From: Pyrenula massariospora
Lineage: Eukaryota; Ascomycota; Eurotiomycetes; Pyrenulales; Pyrenulaceae
Reading direction: 5' to 3'
DNA length: 64,000 nucleotides
Assembly (NCBI GenBank): GCA_021030905.1
Contig: JAGFMI010000014.1
Span: 1,116,001-1,180,000, forward strand
The notes below the pieces were generated by a model. That model saw only the letters and a program-made list of their open reading frames with translations, was not told the DNA's origin and ran no database searches. The translations under genes were made by a program, and so were the position numbers. Below, piece by piece: positions 34,601 to 45,733 of this stretch. Within the stretch, counting starts at the first letter, position 1. Each line of letters begins with the position of its first letter.

Positions 34601-35353
34601 TACTAGTAAGCAAAAGGTAAACAGCAGTTATTTGCATGAGTAGTATTGCGCAAGTTGAGGAGCGTACTTGCCTGCGTTTCGACGCCGGAAGGAACAACGG
34701 TTCTGTCGTCAGTGAGATTGTGTATCCAAGTCAAAAAAATGATGAAAGTGCAATGATTGGTCGCCAACATATGGTGGAAAAGCTGCTGATATGAGTGTCG
34801 CTAAGAAGTAATGGTGAAAGAGTCAGAAGGAGCTTGTGGCAGACGGGCGTCGCACCAGCAGTCGTAATTCTTTGTCATTTGTCATGTCCGAGCAGATACT
34901 CGGTCACATCAGCATGTGCGTGGTGTTAAGGCTGCCTGTAGAATGATATCGAATGATCAAAGGGAACCATATTGCTGTTAAGTTGGAATAGCTCTGGCGT
35001 TGACTACAAGCTGGGCGATTGGGGGACCGAGGCCAGAGGGGTGTGAAAAGTCCGTTCCCAGATGAAAGCTACTCCCGCTTCCAAACTTCATCGAGAAAGT
35101 AGATCAGTCGTCTGGTGCACGGATTTATAAGCCGTAGATGTTGAACCGTAGGCGGTGAACCCGGGGAGCACAAATTGGTAAGCGTTGCGAGGCGACGCGC
35201 AGGCATCTCTTCCTTTATTATTTTGCTACTTACAAATAAAGATTCCAAGGGGATGAGGAGAAATGGGAGGACCTAGATCAAGTCATGGAGAAAAACTTCG
35301 ATATCTAGATGCATCTCGCTAATGTCTTAATGGTGCTAGTCTTTAATGCATTA
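31672..35353. other. gene-poor region, possible further relics
   Basis: About 3.7 kb has no intact gene. A frame through 32180-32480 reads smoothly apart from two TAG codons and may extend the relic upstream. Pro-rich coding-like text at about 32909-33080 ends at a TAG. The frames at 33269-33652 and 34134-34478 overlap on both strands and have no ATG-supported structure. No transposon ends or long repeats were seen. Confidence 0.4.
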
Positions 35354-36303
35354 TCATTTTGGCACCCCAGCGCTCCCCCAGAATCGATAACCAAAGGCGG
35401 CAATGGCCAGTCCAACGATCGCTGCAGTGAGGAGAAAATTCCGAACCACTCTTGCTTGCAGCTCCTGTCCAAAGCGATCAACCGTGCCATCAAATCCGGC
35501 TGGCGAATTCGTATTGGGGAATGGCTCGTTGGGGACCTCCTTCCCAAGAAACTACTATGGTCAGCAATAATTCATCCATGCCTTCTCCCATTCCATTCGC
35601 AGTCAAGTCAACTCACCTCACAAAGTGGCTCCCACCCATCCTTTGCCGTCCACTCCAAGGCCTTCTTCCCCTTCCTAGTGCACAATCCCCTTACCATATC
35701 CGCATGTTGCCTATATACCCATTTCCCATTGGGAACCATCCCATCCACGACGCTATATGTCGGGCTCCGGAACAAGTTCAGCCATAGCACGCGATAGTAA
35801 AGCCACCAGCACCAGAAGTACTCCGCGCAGAACCAGTGTGCAACCCATACCATCCAACTACGATCCAACCCACCTAGGGTATCCACCGCACTTCGATGCC
35901 ACGGCTCTAGTTCCCGCGTGTTGAGAATGACCTTTGCGTTCGGATACGCTTCAATCAACTCCGCGGCGAAACAACTCGCCGCCGCATCGACGATGGCTGT
36001 CGAGTGACCCAGGATATAATCGAACTCATCGGCTGAGATCTTCACATCGCCATCAGGCTTCCCATACCATTTTTTCCGCGCAAGACGCAGCCACGGTGCG
36101 ACATACAATGGTCTTTCGAAGAGGATATCCCATCCATGATATGTGTGGTCATAACCGAGCTTTATCAAGGCATGCTGTAGAGACTCTGTGCCGGAGCGAG
36201 GGAACCCGACGGCAATGACTTCAAGAGGTTTCGTGCGTTTCCGAGGGGGAGGGGTGGGTAGGCGGTAGATTGTGTTGCCGAGGAATTCGCAGAACTTGGA
36301 CAT
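35354..36303 (-). CDS. P-loop sulfotransferase-family protein with C-terminal membrane anchor
   Basis: Exons are 36303-35617 and 35551-35354, giving 294 residues. The intron 35552-35616 (GTGAGT...GTAG) joins WEPLCE to FLGKEVPNEPFPN, exactly as in fungal family members. VIAVGFPRSGTESLQHAL (about residues 29-46) is the 5'-phosphosulfate-binding loop of sulfotransferases. HSTAIVDAAASCFAAELIEA and KVILNTRELEPWHRSAVDTL carry the PAPS 3'-phosphate region. The C-terminus has one hydrophobic helix (LLTAAIVGLAIAAFGYRFWG), suggesting a tail-anchored ER or Golgi enzyme. This family is expanded in fungi and its substrates are mostly unknown; some members may not use PAPS. Confidence 0.88.
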
Positions 36304-38650
36304 GATAGATGTGCAATGCTTGAGGACAAAAAGGAAAGATTACAGAGGTAAATTGAAAAACATTTGTTCACTAGCATTTATTAGATCAATTTATAGTCTC
36401 AAGTTGTACCCTAGTGCGCCGTATGAAGTCATCCATCCTTTGTAGGGAGTATAGAGTCAGCGATTTCTTTTGCGCTGTACAGAGTCAGCAATCCCTTATC
36501 CGGTGTCTATAAAGTCAGCAATCTTCGGGATCGTTGGTACTTCCAAGACACATTCTCGTCGCGATGGTGCATACGCTAGGGTAGGGTCCAAGACGGGCAA
36601 GAAGGATCAAATAGGAGCTTTTGTCGAAGCCGAGGTCGAAATGCTGCAGGGCCTTGGAAGAGCTTAGCGTGGCTCGTCAGTCAGCCTCCCGCGTGTTGTG
36701 GCCCCAAGAAGCCGCAATCGGATCGACGCCGAGTCCGCTAGCCGAAAGGTAGGGGGGACACGCAAGCCAAATGGTCGACAACAGGGCCAAAACACGGCGC
36801 GTTTGTGAACAAGGGAAACTAAAGCCAAAGACTCGTATCTCGCCGCATTCCTCGATTCTCCCCTTTCCTGCCGCTGCTCGTTTCGATCGTCCTTGGCGCC
36901 AAGATCTGACGTACGTGCGGCGTTACGGTGGTCACGGATAAGTGCCGTACCTAAAGTTTGTGCTTTCATTCCGGCTGCTTCCCTCTCGACCAAGGCGTTG
37001 AACTTCCCCTTTGGTGCCGGCCTGTCAAACTGCAGATCAAGAACCCCACGTACCTGTGGCCGAAACGCCCCTGCGAAAGAATGCCTACAAAAGACCGATC
37101 GGAAGCAGCGGCTCCCATACCGTTGCAAACCATCAAGTTCGCCGCAATGAGAGACAAAGGAGACCGTTGTAGAAAAGATCGACACTCTCGATAACACTGC
37201 GTCTTCATCACCCGTAACAAGTTGCAATATGAACGACTGACCCGGGCAAGTCTCAACATGTACGCTCGCTTCTCGAGATGGATCAAAATCCCAGGCATCG
37301 GCTTACCATACATGGAACTTTGCTGATTCCAATGGTTCTCCACCGCGGCAGCAAGGCTGTGGATCCCATACTCAGAGACCTCGTCAATCCAGAGTGACGT
37401 GCACGTGAGAGGGTCATTCGATTAATGTTTTCAGAGCGAAATCCTAGCCATTTTACCTTCGGGTTCGCTTTGCGCGCTGGAATAAACTCGGAATGGGTTG
37501 GAATATGGCGCAGATGGCTCTTGTCCTTCTACTAACGCGAGAGAGCCTCAAAAGGTTGACCTGTATTGTACCGCAAGAGGGAACTGGCGACCAAGACAAA
37601 CTCGAGAGATACCTTATCTTCTTGTCGCAATCCGGAAAACGCTTTATCAAGCTGAGTAATGAGGACGTAGGCAAGCTCGAAGATCCTGCCAATGACCTCG
37701 AGACCATACGCTTGTCGTTGCCGTTTGATCACGGCAGTGATTGCGCAATATGCGGGGACAAGGCCAGAGAACTCAAGAGCGTCTCAAAGCAGCTTGTCGT
37801 GGCTATTCATAAGAACTTCTACATCTAAAGCCGAGGAGCAAAACGACCTCCTCCCAAGCTTTCGACGCGTTAGAGAGGGACAAGATGACAAGCTGAATTC
37901 TTGGGATATTTCGTTATGTCAAAGATTCCCAGACATAATGCTCCTCCTCATGAAACGGTAATCCTAGCCGCAGATACAGATGATCGTAATGTTACCTCTG
38001 GCTTATCTGAGCGGCTGGGGAACATGGCTTTCATTTGCGGTCATTACTGCTAGCATTGAATCTTGAAGTGCGGCTGGACAGGTTCCAATCCTTTGATAAT
38101 GCTACGACGCTGCTATCGATACCTCCTCCGAAAGGATTATTCAATGTATATCCAGAAGAGTAAAGACCAGGTAGCAGAACTGTTGAGTTGCTGAACTGCC
38201 GACCAAAAGCGAACCAGAATGGCCAGAGCGGTCGCTGCGAATTGGTAATAGCCACAACACAGTCCAATAGGGAGTCCTTTCAGGGAAGTATAGTTTCTAC
38301 AATACTTATGGGTGTCTAATTCTTTGAGCCCCCTTGATTTTAAATCTCCCCTGTAGTAAGTACTAGAATTAAAGAATCGGGTTCGCCCTATGCCCAACTT
38401 CTCAGAATCTTTGCCTTCAGTTGTTACCTTTAGCTCAACTCCATAAGTTCCTTGACAGGTCCAAGGCAGCAATCAAGTGAAAGCTGAGAATTCACCAAAG
38501 GCTGGATAGGTGAGGCTTGCCCATCTCGGCCGCGGGGTTTAAGACTATAGGATGCGGGTACCTGCATTTCGCAACCCGTCAACCTGAACACTTTCCTTTT
38601 GTACCTTTTCGCTTCTGTCAAGGCTCAGCAAGATTGGCAACTATCTCAAG
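36304..38650. other. intergenic region with a possible gene fragment
   Basis: About 2.3 kb lies upstream of both the sulfotransferase and the RBR gene. The plus-strand frame 37493-37828 (111 codons from ATG) has coding texture (SLKRLTCIVPQEGTGDQDKL, and CAICGDKARELK). Coding-like text continues in a different frame to 37961, which suggests a frameshifted relic or an unplaced intron. The minus-strand frame at 36664-37227 looks spurious. Confidence 0.35.
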
Positions 38651-40127
38651 ATGAGTGACAAGGCCAAGATATGTGGGCGCGGTGTGACAAGCTGGAGGAA
38701 GCATGAGCTCGAAGAAATGGCTAGAATCCTCAACATCAACAGCCGCAACCTCGCATACCATGGCACAAAGCTAAAATTGTTCCAGAAGCTGAAAGAAACA
38801 GAAGCTGAGCGTCCTCTTTCGAAGTCTCAAGAAGAAGCCATTCAGAACATCAAAAATCGTTCTAAGCAAGGTGTCGCGTCTGGAGGACCTCAGTCCTTGA
38901 ATACGATCTCGCTAAACTCAGCAGCGAATTTCCAACATATTCCAAACGCCTCGTCTAGTTCAGATGAGCAATTCAGAAATGCTGCAGCAAAAGAGCCCAA
39001 AAAGGCCACAACCGAAAATGGAGGCCGCCGACGCCAACTAGCCGAGCTTGAGACGAGACTATTCTCTGTTCAACCAAACAACGGGGATGAGCCACCGACA
39101 AGCAAGCGGAGACGACATCGTTTGCCGTCAACAACAGCTTCTCCACCTCCACCGTCGGAAGAAGTGAACGGGGCCGATCCGGTAGAAACCTCAATGAGAC
39201 CATCGAAACGTCCAAACTTAGTCTCCATTTCGGAAGCTCCAGAGAGGAGGCTGCGTAGAGGCGTCGGTGTCGAGCTGCCTATTGACCTGACGATTTCGCC
39301 AACGCCGTCTACTTCTCCTACAACGGAGCATTCTTCTATCCCCAGCTCCACGACTACAACGCTCAATCCTGCAACTTCTGATCAAAGTCTCGCGTCTCCC
39401 GCGTCAAGTCCAACTCTTCCCGAGCCAATATATCGGGACTGCATTGTGTGCGAAGAGACCATAATCAGATGGAATGACAATGATATGAAGGTTACAACCA
39501 CCTGCGACCATCCTCCAGATGTGTGTGAAAGCTGCCTGGGACGTACATTGCAGGCTCAGTTTGAGCTTCGGGGCTGGGACAGTTTCAACTGCCCGACATG
39601 TGGCCAGCCACTGCAATATAACGATGTGCAGCTTTGGGCTTCAAAACCCCTGTTTGAGGGATATGACTCTCACCTGACGAGCAAAGCGATGCAATCCGAC
39701 AAATCTATCGTCGCGTGTGCTGTGAACGACTGTGACGGCGCTGGAATCTGCGACCCGACAGAGGACTCGTGGGTCACCTGCAACAAATGCCAGAGGAAGA
39801 CGTGCCTGGGCTGTCGCGTCGAATATCATGCGGGCAAGACTTGCCAAGAGCATCGGGAAGAGCAAGACGAAGACCTGCAGAAGGCTAAGAAGACGTGAGA
39901 AGGAGCAGGAGGAACAAGCTACGGCACAACATCTCCAGAATCAAGCGTACAGAGTGTGTCTGAATCAGACCTGTGGAGCCGTGATCCAGAAAACGTTCGG
40001 CTGTGACTATATGACCTGTAGGAGTTGCCGCCACGATTTTTGCTGGCAATGTCTCGTGCCACACCGTAAGGTTCTCAGAGAAGGAGATAGGGCTCATGAG
40101 AGAAGCTGTCCTCATTACCGAGCATGA
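38651..40127 (+). CDS. RBR-type E3 ubiquitin ligase
   Basis: The N-terminal third has a basic region; RING1 starts near residue 261 (CIVCEETI... CESCL... CPTC). The IBR follows (CAVNDC... CNKCQRKTCLGC, GKTCQEH). RING2 is CLNQTCGAVIQKTFGCDYMTC and on to CWQCL; its Cys in FGCDYMTC is the predicted catalytic thioester residue, by comparison with Parkin-family RBRs. Between IBR and RING2 the reading frame changes. I joined 38651-39894 to 39953-40127 by a 58-nt GTGAGA...TACAG intron, which keeps phase and gives 472 residues. The alternative is a one-base frameshift near 39890, because the second frame upstream of 39953 also looks coding (REKEQEEQATAQHLQNQAYR). If so, the gene is damaged. Confidence 0.8.
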
Positions 40128-40879
40128 TGAGGTGGGGCATATGCACATGGCTGGAGCTAATGGGCGAGGGAAGGACTGTTGGGCAGAGTATACACAATGG
40201 GACGTGTTTTCTAGATGTTCATTGTGTGGTGCAATGAGGTCTGCTGCTGTAGATATGAGCGACCTTCATGAGGAGCAGTGCACACCAGAGAAGGCAGGGC
40301 AATTGCTAAGACCTTGACACCTGATTTGCAGCGGTGGAGTTGTGTCACAACCACGCAAACTCCAAATGAGAAGCAACAGATTCAATACAGCTTGCAATAC
40401 TATTAAACGCTCGAGTTGCGCGCTTTAGTCTTCACCTTTAGGGAGTAGTCCTGAACATCCTGTCTGGTGGAAGAGCATGCCCAAATTATGATTGGTGCGG
40501 AGCCGAGGGTGGATTTGGAGAGCGGAAAGCTTCCGCCAACAATCTGATATGTTTTGTTTTGCAACGCGTTTCTGGTGGCGGGGCTATATGGTGCAGTGGG
40601 TTCTGCGATTGATTTGGAGATGTCTCCTACATTCACAATGGGCCTGTTGTTCTGTATGGTCACGAGGCTTACAGAGATGTCTCTAAGTTTGCCTGACACC
40701 TGGCCAAGCCAGGGCTAAGCTCTGGAAGGTTGCTTGAGAAGCGAGCTATAATCCAAGGTGGGGCTCTTGCGTGGTTGAGCCACGGAGAGTTTTGCTGTTT
40801 CATAGAAGCACAGTAATAGTGGCAGGGTTTCGAAACTCCTTGATCTCTTTCATTTTTTGTCCCTCCTCCTCATACCCTC

Positions 40880-40965
40880 GACGGCCCCTACCTTATGGCA
40901 ATTTTGTTTTGCGGTGGATTTTGACCATGCCCAGATTCTGGAGCGTCTTGAGCAACGCAACAAAA
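40880..40965 (+). repeat. diverged duplicate of 44750-44830
   Basis: Both segments share CTTATGG followed by AATTTT, GTGGA and ATGC.CAG.TT in the same order and spacing, with clear drift (roughly three of four bases by eye). The second copy lies 3' of the intact tandem-family gene, so this copy may mark the downstream edge of a lost or unrecognised unit. Confidence 0.5.
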
Positions 40966-41690
40966 GCTCTGCTCGATCATTGATTATCTGCTCAGTGCCA
41001 GACCCATAATACCACTTGATGTCTAGTCATATACCTACGAAGTAATGTCGACATCTCAACGAGTGCCTAGGCTTTACTAAAGTTGAGATTACTCTAGACG
41101 AGTCTTGCCTTAGATGTCTTCGAAGATTGATGCCTATGCTTGCTCTAGTCGCTACGAAGTACCCGGCTGCATGATTTTGATAGCTGTTGCTTTGCAGTTG
41201 GGAAAGTGTTACATGCAGTATTTTTCATTGTTCCTTAAATTTGGGCCTGAGATTTGTTCCATTTGCCACTCTCTTCTGTCCTTAGAGCTTGGCTTTACGG
41301 TATGCTCCAGACAATTTGACATCGGTTCAGCACTCTCAACTAAGAAAGCAATCACTAGACAGTGCTTGCCATGTGTCCGATGCCGCCATTCCGATCGCCC
41401 GGATATTAAAGTTTTTATCACTTGAAGATCGAACAGCATGCGATTAACAATCATGTCCGCTTCAACTTGTGTCTTTTCTCTCTCTCTAACTAATAGCTAG
41501 GCTTACTGTACTGATCATATCACAGGTGTCTGGATCAATGGTAGAAAAAGTCTAGGTTGGTCGGGCTTTGTGCAATGGGTACTAGGTATAAATCTTCTGC
41601 TTACGTACTGGTGCAACAATCAATTTCGGTCGGTTCAGGCAATAAGCGGCATATTACAAATACATGTTATCGAGGATGCTGTGCGTGCTA

Positions 41691-41760
41691 GTTCTTCACT
41701 ATACGTGCCTACCGTTTCTCTACTATACGTGCTTGCTGTTTCTTCACTATGCGTGCTTTT
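41691..41760 (+). repeat. three-copy 23-24-bp tandem repeat
   Basis: Three adjacent units begin GTT(T)CT and contain CACTATACGTGC or a one- or two-base variant, starting at 41691, 41714 and 41738. They are imperfect and non-coding as far as I can tell. Confidence 0.75.
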
Positions 41761-42119
41761 CGACTCCTTGCTCTTTCCTCGACATCCAACGAGAGTGACA
41801 CACGCCTCTGTTTCTGTGCTCTGCCTCTTATCGAACGCCCCGCGCTTCGACTTTCAGACTTTACGGTTTCTTGCCTTAAAGCCTCAAAGTGCTCAATCCC
41901 CAAAGGTGATCTCGAGACTCTGCTTGCCGACTTGTTGGCAATTTAACTCTAAAGGTATGCGTGGATTGGTTGCTGTCTGAGTCATTGGTGATGTGACCTT
42001 TCATCTTCTGCCCTTCACCACCACCGGCACACGTTCGCTATTTAAGCCTCGGCTCCAGTCGACCCACCTCACGTCGATCCGTGACACCAGCAGCGGCGCT
42101 ACCGCTCACATTTGGAAGC

Positions 42120-42416
42120 ATGTCTCGCATAGTATCGGCGAACCAAGGGGAAGTCTCCATCACTCCGATGCATAGCGATTTGGCCGCGCGTAATCGGGGT
42201 CATTCAAGAGATAGCGAGCAATGTGTGCAAGATAGCAATCCACGTGTGAAAGATAGCGATTCAGCTGTGCAGGATCACCACGGCCCTGGACTCAGGCACA
42301 GCCACTCATTTCTGGGTACAAAAGGGAAAGGTACCCCCACCCCGGTCTTTACACAGAAGAATCAAGGGTCATTGTTCTTCTCCTTGCACCTCCCAGTGGA
42401 TATTTTATCACCGTAG
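42120..42416 (+). CDS. small open frame with heptapeptide repeats, upstream of the tandem-family gene
   Basis: This ATG-started frame of 98 codons ends nine bases before the ATG of the next gene, in its probable 5' leader. Its centre is a three-unit, 21-bp repeat (42210-42272) that encodes a heptapeptide pattern DS..xVx. Retention of a period divisible by three favours, but does not prove, translation. It may be an upstream ORF regulating gene A, an independent small protein, or leader sequence with a chance frame. Confidence 0.35.
   Translation: MSRIVSANQGEVSITPMHSDLAARNRGHSRDSEQCVQDSNPRVKDSDSAVQDHHGPGLRHSHSFLGTKGKGTPTPVFTQKNQGSLFFSLHLPVDILSP
42210..42272 (+). repeat. 21-bp tandem repeat, three units
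   Basis: Units start GATAGC at 42210, 42231 and 42252 and each ends GTG(A/C)A-like; a fourth partial start, GAT, follows at 42273. The period is in phase with the small frame 42120-42416. Confidence 0.85.
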
Positions 42417-42425
42417 ATTGACAGT

Positions 42426-44331
42426 ATGGCTTCCCAAGAACGTAAGTCTCGAAAGGATATTTTCAAAGAACTCTTTTGTGCCAAAACATCATTCCGACAA
42501 TTCGAGAAACTTTTCAAGGGCTGGGAATTAGTACCTCAAGCACATCAGCGAAGCTTCTTCGAAGCCGTCAAAGACCTTTTTCTAAGGTCCTCATTCCAAT
42601 CCGCTGGTGAACTTGCCCAGATCTCCAGCATCCCCAATGGAAAGTACACGGATACTCTGCCGGCAGTATTCTGGTCCGAGAACCAGAAACGCCTTCTTGA
42701 GGCCAAAGGGTGGATCAACAAAGATGTCTTCGACATCAAAAAACCAGCCGATTTGGAAGAAGTACGTGAAAAGTGAGTCTCAATCGTGAATTGCATATTC
42801 TGCATAAGCCTCGTTCTAATCATGTTCCAGTGTCAAGCACATGGCATCAAAGTTGATCGCGGAAATGGAGGAAATTTTCTACAGTGTGGTAGGTGTTTCG
42901 CTCAGATAAATGATCTAGTTGACATTTGTCAGAAAATGCCGGCGCAAGAACGGCCTGAAGCAAATGTGACTATTGTGGAGGGGCCGACCACACCAGAGTT
43001 TCTCCAGGAGCCAAGAACACCGGAGAGTATTCAACAGATTGATGAGGTGCGGCGAATGCTCAATCACGGCCCGTAGGCCGAGATCTGAGATCTAACGATG
43101 TAGCAGCTCCATGTTATTGATCAGCCAAAGGGAACTTTCGTAGATTTCCTAGACCACATCTTCGCCATCGGCATAGAGCCTGGCGAAAACCCTGTGAGAT
43201 TTTTCGGCTCGTTCGTTCATCATCTCGCGGAATACGCTTTACCAGTATCAGATGAGTCGAGCCCCGAGGTCAGCATTGAGCTCACTCTGAGAGCTTACCA
43301 ACGAGTCAATTTGGGCTTGTTTCGACTTGCGCGCGAAATCTCGAATGATATGGGAAGCATGCTTTGGGGTAGACATGGGTGGATTTCTAGCCAATTCAAG
43401 AATTCATTTCTAACAAGTGTGGAGTGTACGCGATAGTGAGTTCCGCTCCAACCTTCAAAACTCATTGATACACGTCGCTGGTACTAAAAAAAAGCATAGT
43501 GTCCGTCATGTCCTGGCAGACATCTTCCACAAGATGTTGCGGGATGGCTTTGAATCGATCGTAAGTGTTCACTTTCAATCCAAGAATAGTACAACTGTCT
43601 GACTACTAGACAGCCCGTCGGCTCCGATGATCTTTCAGAGCTACAGGATGTGAAGCCCAGTCCAACTGAGATCACAGTCAGCAGGATCCTTCCTGCTCAG
43701 AACCTGCACATCAATCTGAAATATCGGAAATGGTTTGAGATCCAGTTCTGGAATCGCATCCATAGTTTAGACCCACGACACATTGTTGATGAGCTCAGAT
43801 GGTTGCGCATGGACCCCGAATCATGGCCAATCTTTGTCGAAGAGATGAAGAAGTACATCGTAGGCTCTGTATGGGTGAAACGGAGGCTCCAAACAAATGC
43901 TAAGTCAGATCCCTTTGGAGATCTTTGCGACTACTTTGTGTTGGACGGCTGGACAAGTTGGTCCGAGCAAACCTGGAGAGAGAGGCGACTTGACATTGAT
44001 ACCCAGAGCGAAGAAAATCAGCAATTGTACGTCCAAATTCTCTCTGAAGGTGCTGATCCGCTAATGAAGTGATATCGGCAGGCTCAAGGAGACTTTTCGA
44101 AGCATTTTCGCCGTGGCACGTCGCATCGTGTTTGGCAACGAGCCTAATGTTTGGAAGAATATTCCGTTTGACCCAAAGGTACGTTTTCGTATGTTGGCGT
44201 GAATCTAACGAGCGCTGATACCTGTCAAGATATATCGTGGCTCCAAACAGCCGGCTGAGCGTCAATACTTATTTCACAATCTGACTTCGGCACACTTTGA
44301 GTTCGCCAACATATTCGCCCAACAGGCGTAG
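42426..44331 (+). CDS. tandem-family protein A, intact, function unknown
   Basis: Eight exons: 42426-42772, 42831-42888, 42933-43046, 43107-43378, 43437-43560, 43614-44026, 44082-44178 and 44230-44331. All phases agree and give 508 residues. Introns are 44-60 nt, and several have CTAAC branch sites. I recognise no domain. The protein is soluble-looking, helical and aromatic-rich, without signal peptide or membrane segment. Typical stretches are FRQFEKLFKGWELVPQAHQR, FFEAVKDLF, RKWFEIQFWNRIHSLDPRHI and VWKNIPFDPK. The decayed copies at 45734-47217 and 47270-47960 share these blocks and splice positions, so the model is supported by comparison within the window. A lineage-specific, duplication-prone gene is the most one can say. 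Confidence 0.78.
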
Positions 44332-44444
44332 CCTTGGGCCGCGATATTTGTACTCCTTTGCAAGAGCCTATAGGATAACTTCCATCTTTGCGAATGCTAG
44401 GAGTCGGTCTCAGAACACGCAGCAGAGCTGCACACGACCATGAC

Positions 44445-44665
44445 TTTTGATCGGACTAGCCTTTCCTTTTGCGTTTCGAAATAGAGCCGTAGAGACTCTA
44501 GGCTCTTCGCTGTTTGTCTGTAACCTTAGCAGCTCAATCTCGCTGCTCCTAATAGTATACTCATTTGCCAACCTTATCTCCATAAGCGTAGATTCCTGTG
44601 CACTTGACGCTTGGTATGAGCAGGCAACACCGGTCGCCGAATCTAGTTCAACCACACTCTACTTC
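44445..44665 (+). repeat. 3' flank of copy A, matched by 48085-48215
   Basis: Both flanks contain CTTTTGCGTTT.G.AA, then a GCTCTTCGCT/GCTTTGCTCT block, then CTC.ACTACT/CTCCTAATA, then ATCTC.A..AGCGTAG in the same order. Copy A and copy C thus share sequence beyond the coding region, so the duplication involved genomic DNA with flanks. Confidence 0.55.
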
Positions 44666-44749
44666 ACCCCATAATCAACCGGCCAGAAGGGCAACCCCAA
44701 CCACTGCAACAGCCTTACAATCTTAGAATTTTGCCTTTTTTCTCGACCT

Positions 44750-44830
44750 ACCTCCAACAGCCCGCTGCCTTATGGCGAATTTTTTATACAGTGGACTCTA
44801 ACAATGCTCAGGTTTCTGAGCGATCAAAGC
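44750..44830 (+). repeat. diverged duplicate of 40880-40965
   Basis: This pairs with the segment downstream of the RBR gene; see that entry for the shared landmarks. Confidence 0.5.
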
Positions 44831-45733
44831 TTAGAGCGATACCTGCAGCTGACCGTCCAGGATTGGAAAGGCTGTCATTACTACGATGCAAAGGAGGATG
44901 GGATTGATTACTCGAAGACGGTATGTTATGACGGAAACTTGGGGCAGAGAAGACGAGCATATTCTGGAAAGGCATGCATCGTGGCAGAGACGGGGATTGC
45001 GCTCGAACTCAGCACGCATGTGAAGAGAGAAACTTCGCTCCATCATGTCGGAGACCTTCAGAGATGACCCATCAGGATAGACAGAGTCCACATTGTCCTC
45101 TACGACTACGACTTGTGCTGGGTACTAATCATGATGGCTCTGGGAGCGGTCTACTTGTCAAGGCTCAAGAACAGAAATTGTTGGTGAGCCTCAGTAGGGT
45201 GGCCGGTCAAATTCCTTCCATGACGAATCCGGTCAATGAGCCTCGCTCTTCTCGTGAATCGCACGGAGGGAACCTCGAGCGACGTGAGAAATTTGCAGGC
45301 AACAGCATGAACTATTATCGCGTGCCAGGCTTGTGAACCTCTTATGCGTTTCTTGATGCCAGACTGGAGCCTAGAATTCGCACGCGTGCTATCGGTGTGT
45401 AGTGCAACCAGAAATGTGAACGCTCACGTTGTGAAGCTTCGGTTTGGCTAATAGCGGGCACTATGCACCGTGAACTTCATGGTCATTTCGTTGTTGCCAC
45501 TGTCGCACGGTGTGCAGGTGGGTACTCCGAGTGATGTGCAGAGTTTTCTCTCCAGGCTTAGAGCACGCCTGGTTGTTGATGAGGGCTGGAAGTTCACACT
45601 CCCTGAGCAACCTTTTGGATACCACCATATATACCCCTGCCCATCCCCAGCAGCAAAGTCTTGCCAACCCACGACGATCTCTTCTCCACTTAGTACCACT
45701 TGCTAACTTTCCTATCGTTACTAGATACCAACA

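Larger units (their letters stand above)
40128..42119. other. intergenic region with duplicated flank sequence
   Basis: No intact gene is seen over 2 kb. A minus-strand frame at 40403-40699 has coding texture (NALQNKTYQIVGGSFPLSKS) but no ATG. The segment near 40880-40965 resembles the sequence downstream of the intact tandem-family gene (44750-44830). The plus-strand frames at 41114-41425 and 41570-41980 look like noise; the latter spans a short tandem repeat. Confidence 0.4.
44332..45733. other. spacer between tandem-family units
   Basis: The first part (44445-44665) and the segment 44750-44830 are duplicated elsewhere in the array. The frames 44804-45067 and 44974-45336 overlap and lack recognisable content; one may be a relic. 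Confidence 0.4.

Noticed and set aside
36664-37227. Minus-strand frame of 187 codons
   Set aside because: Arg/Ser-rich composition, no domain and conflicting frames on the other strand; likely chance.
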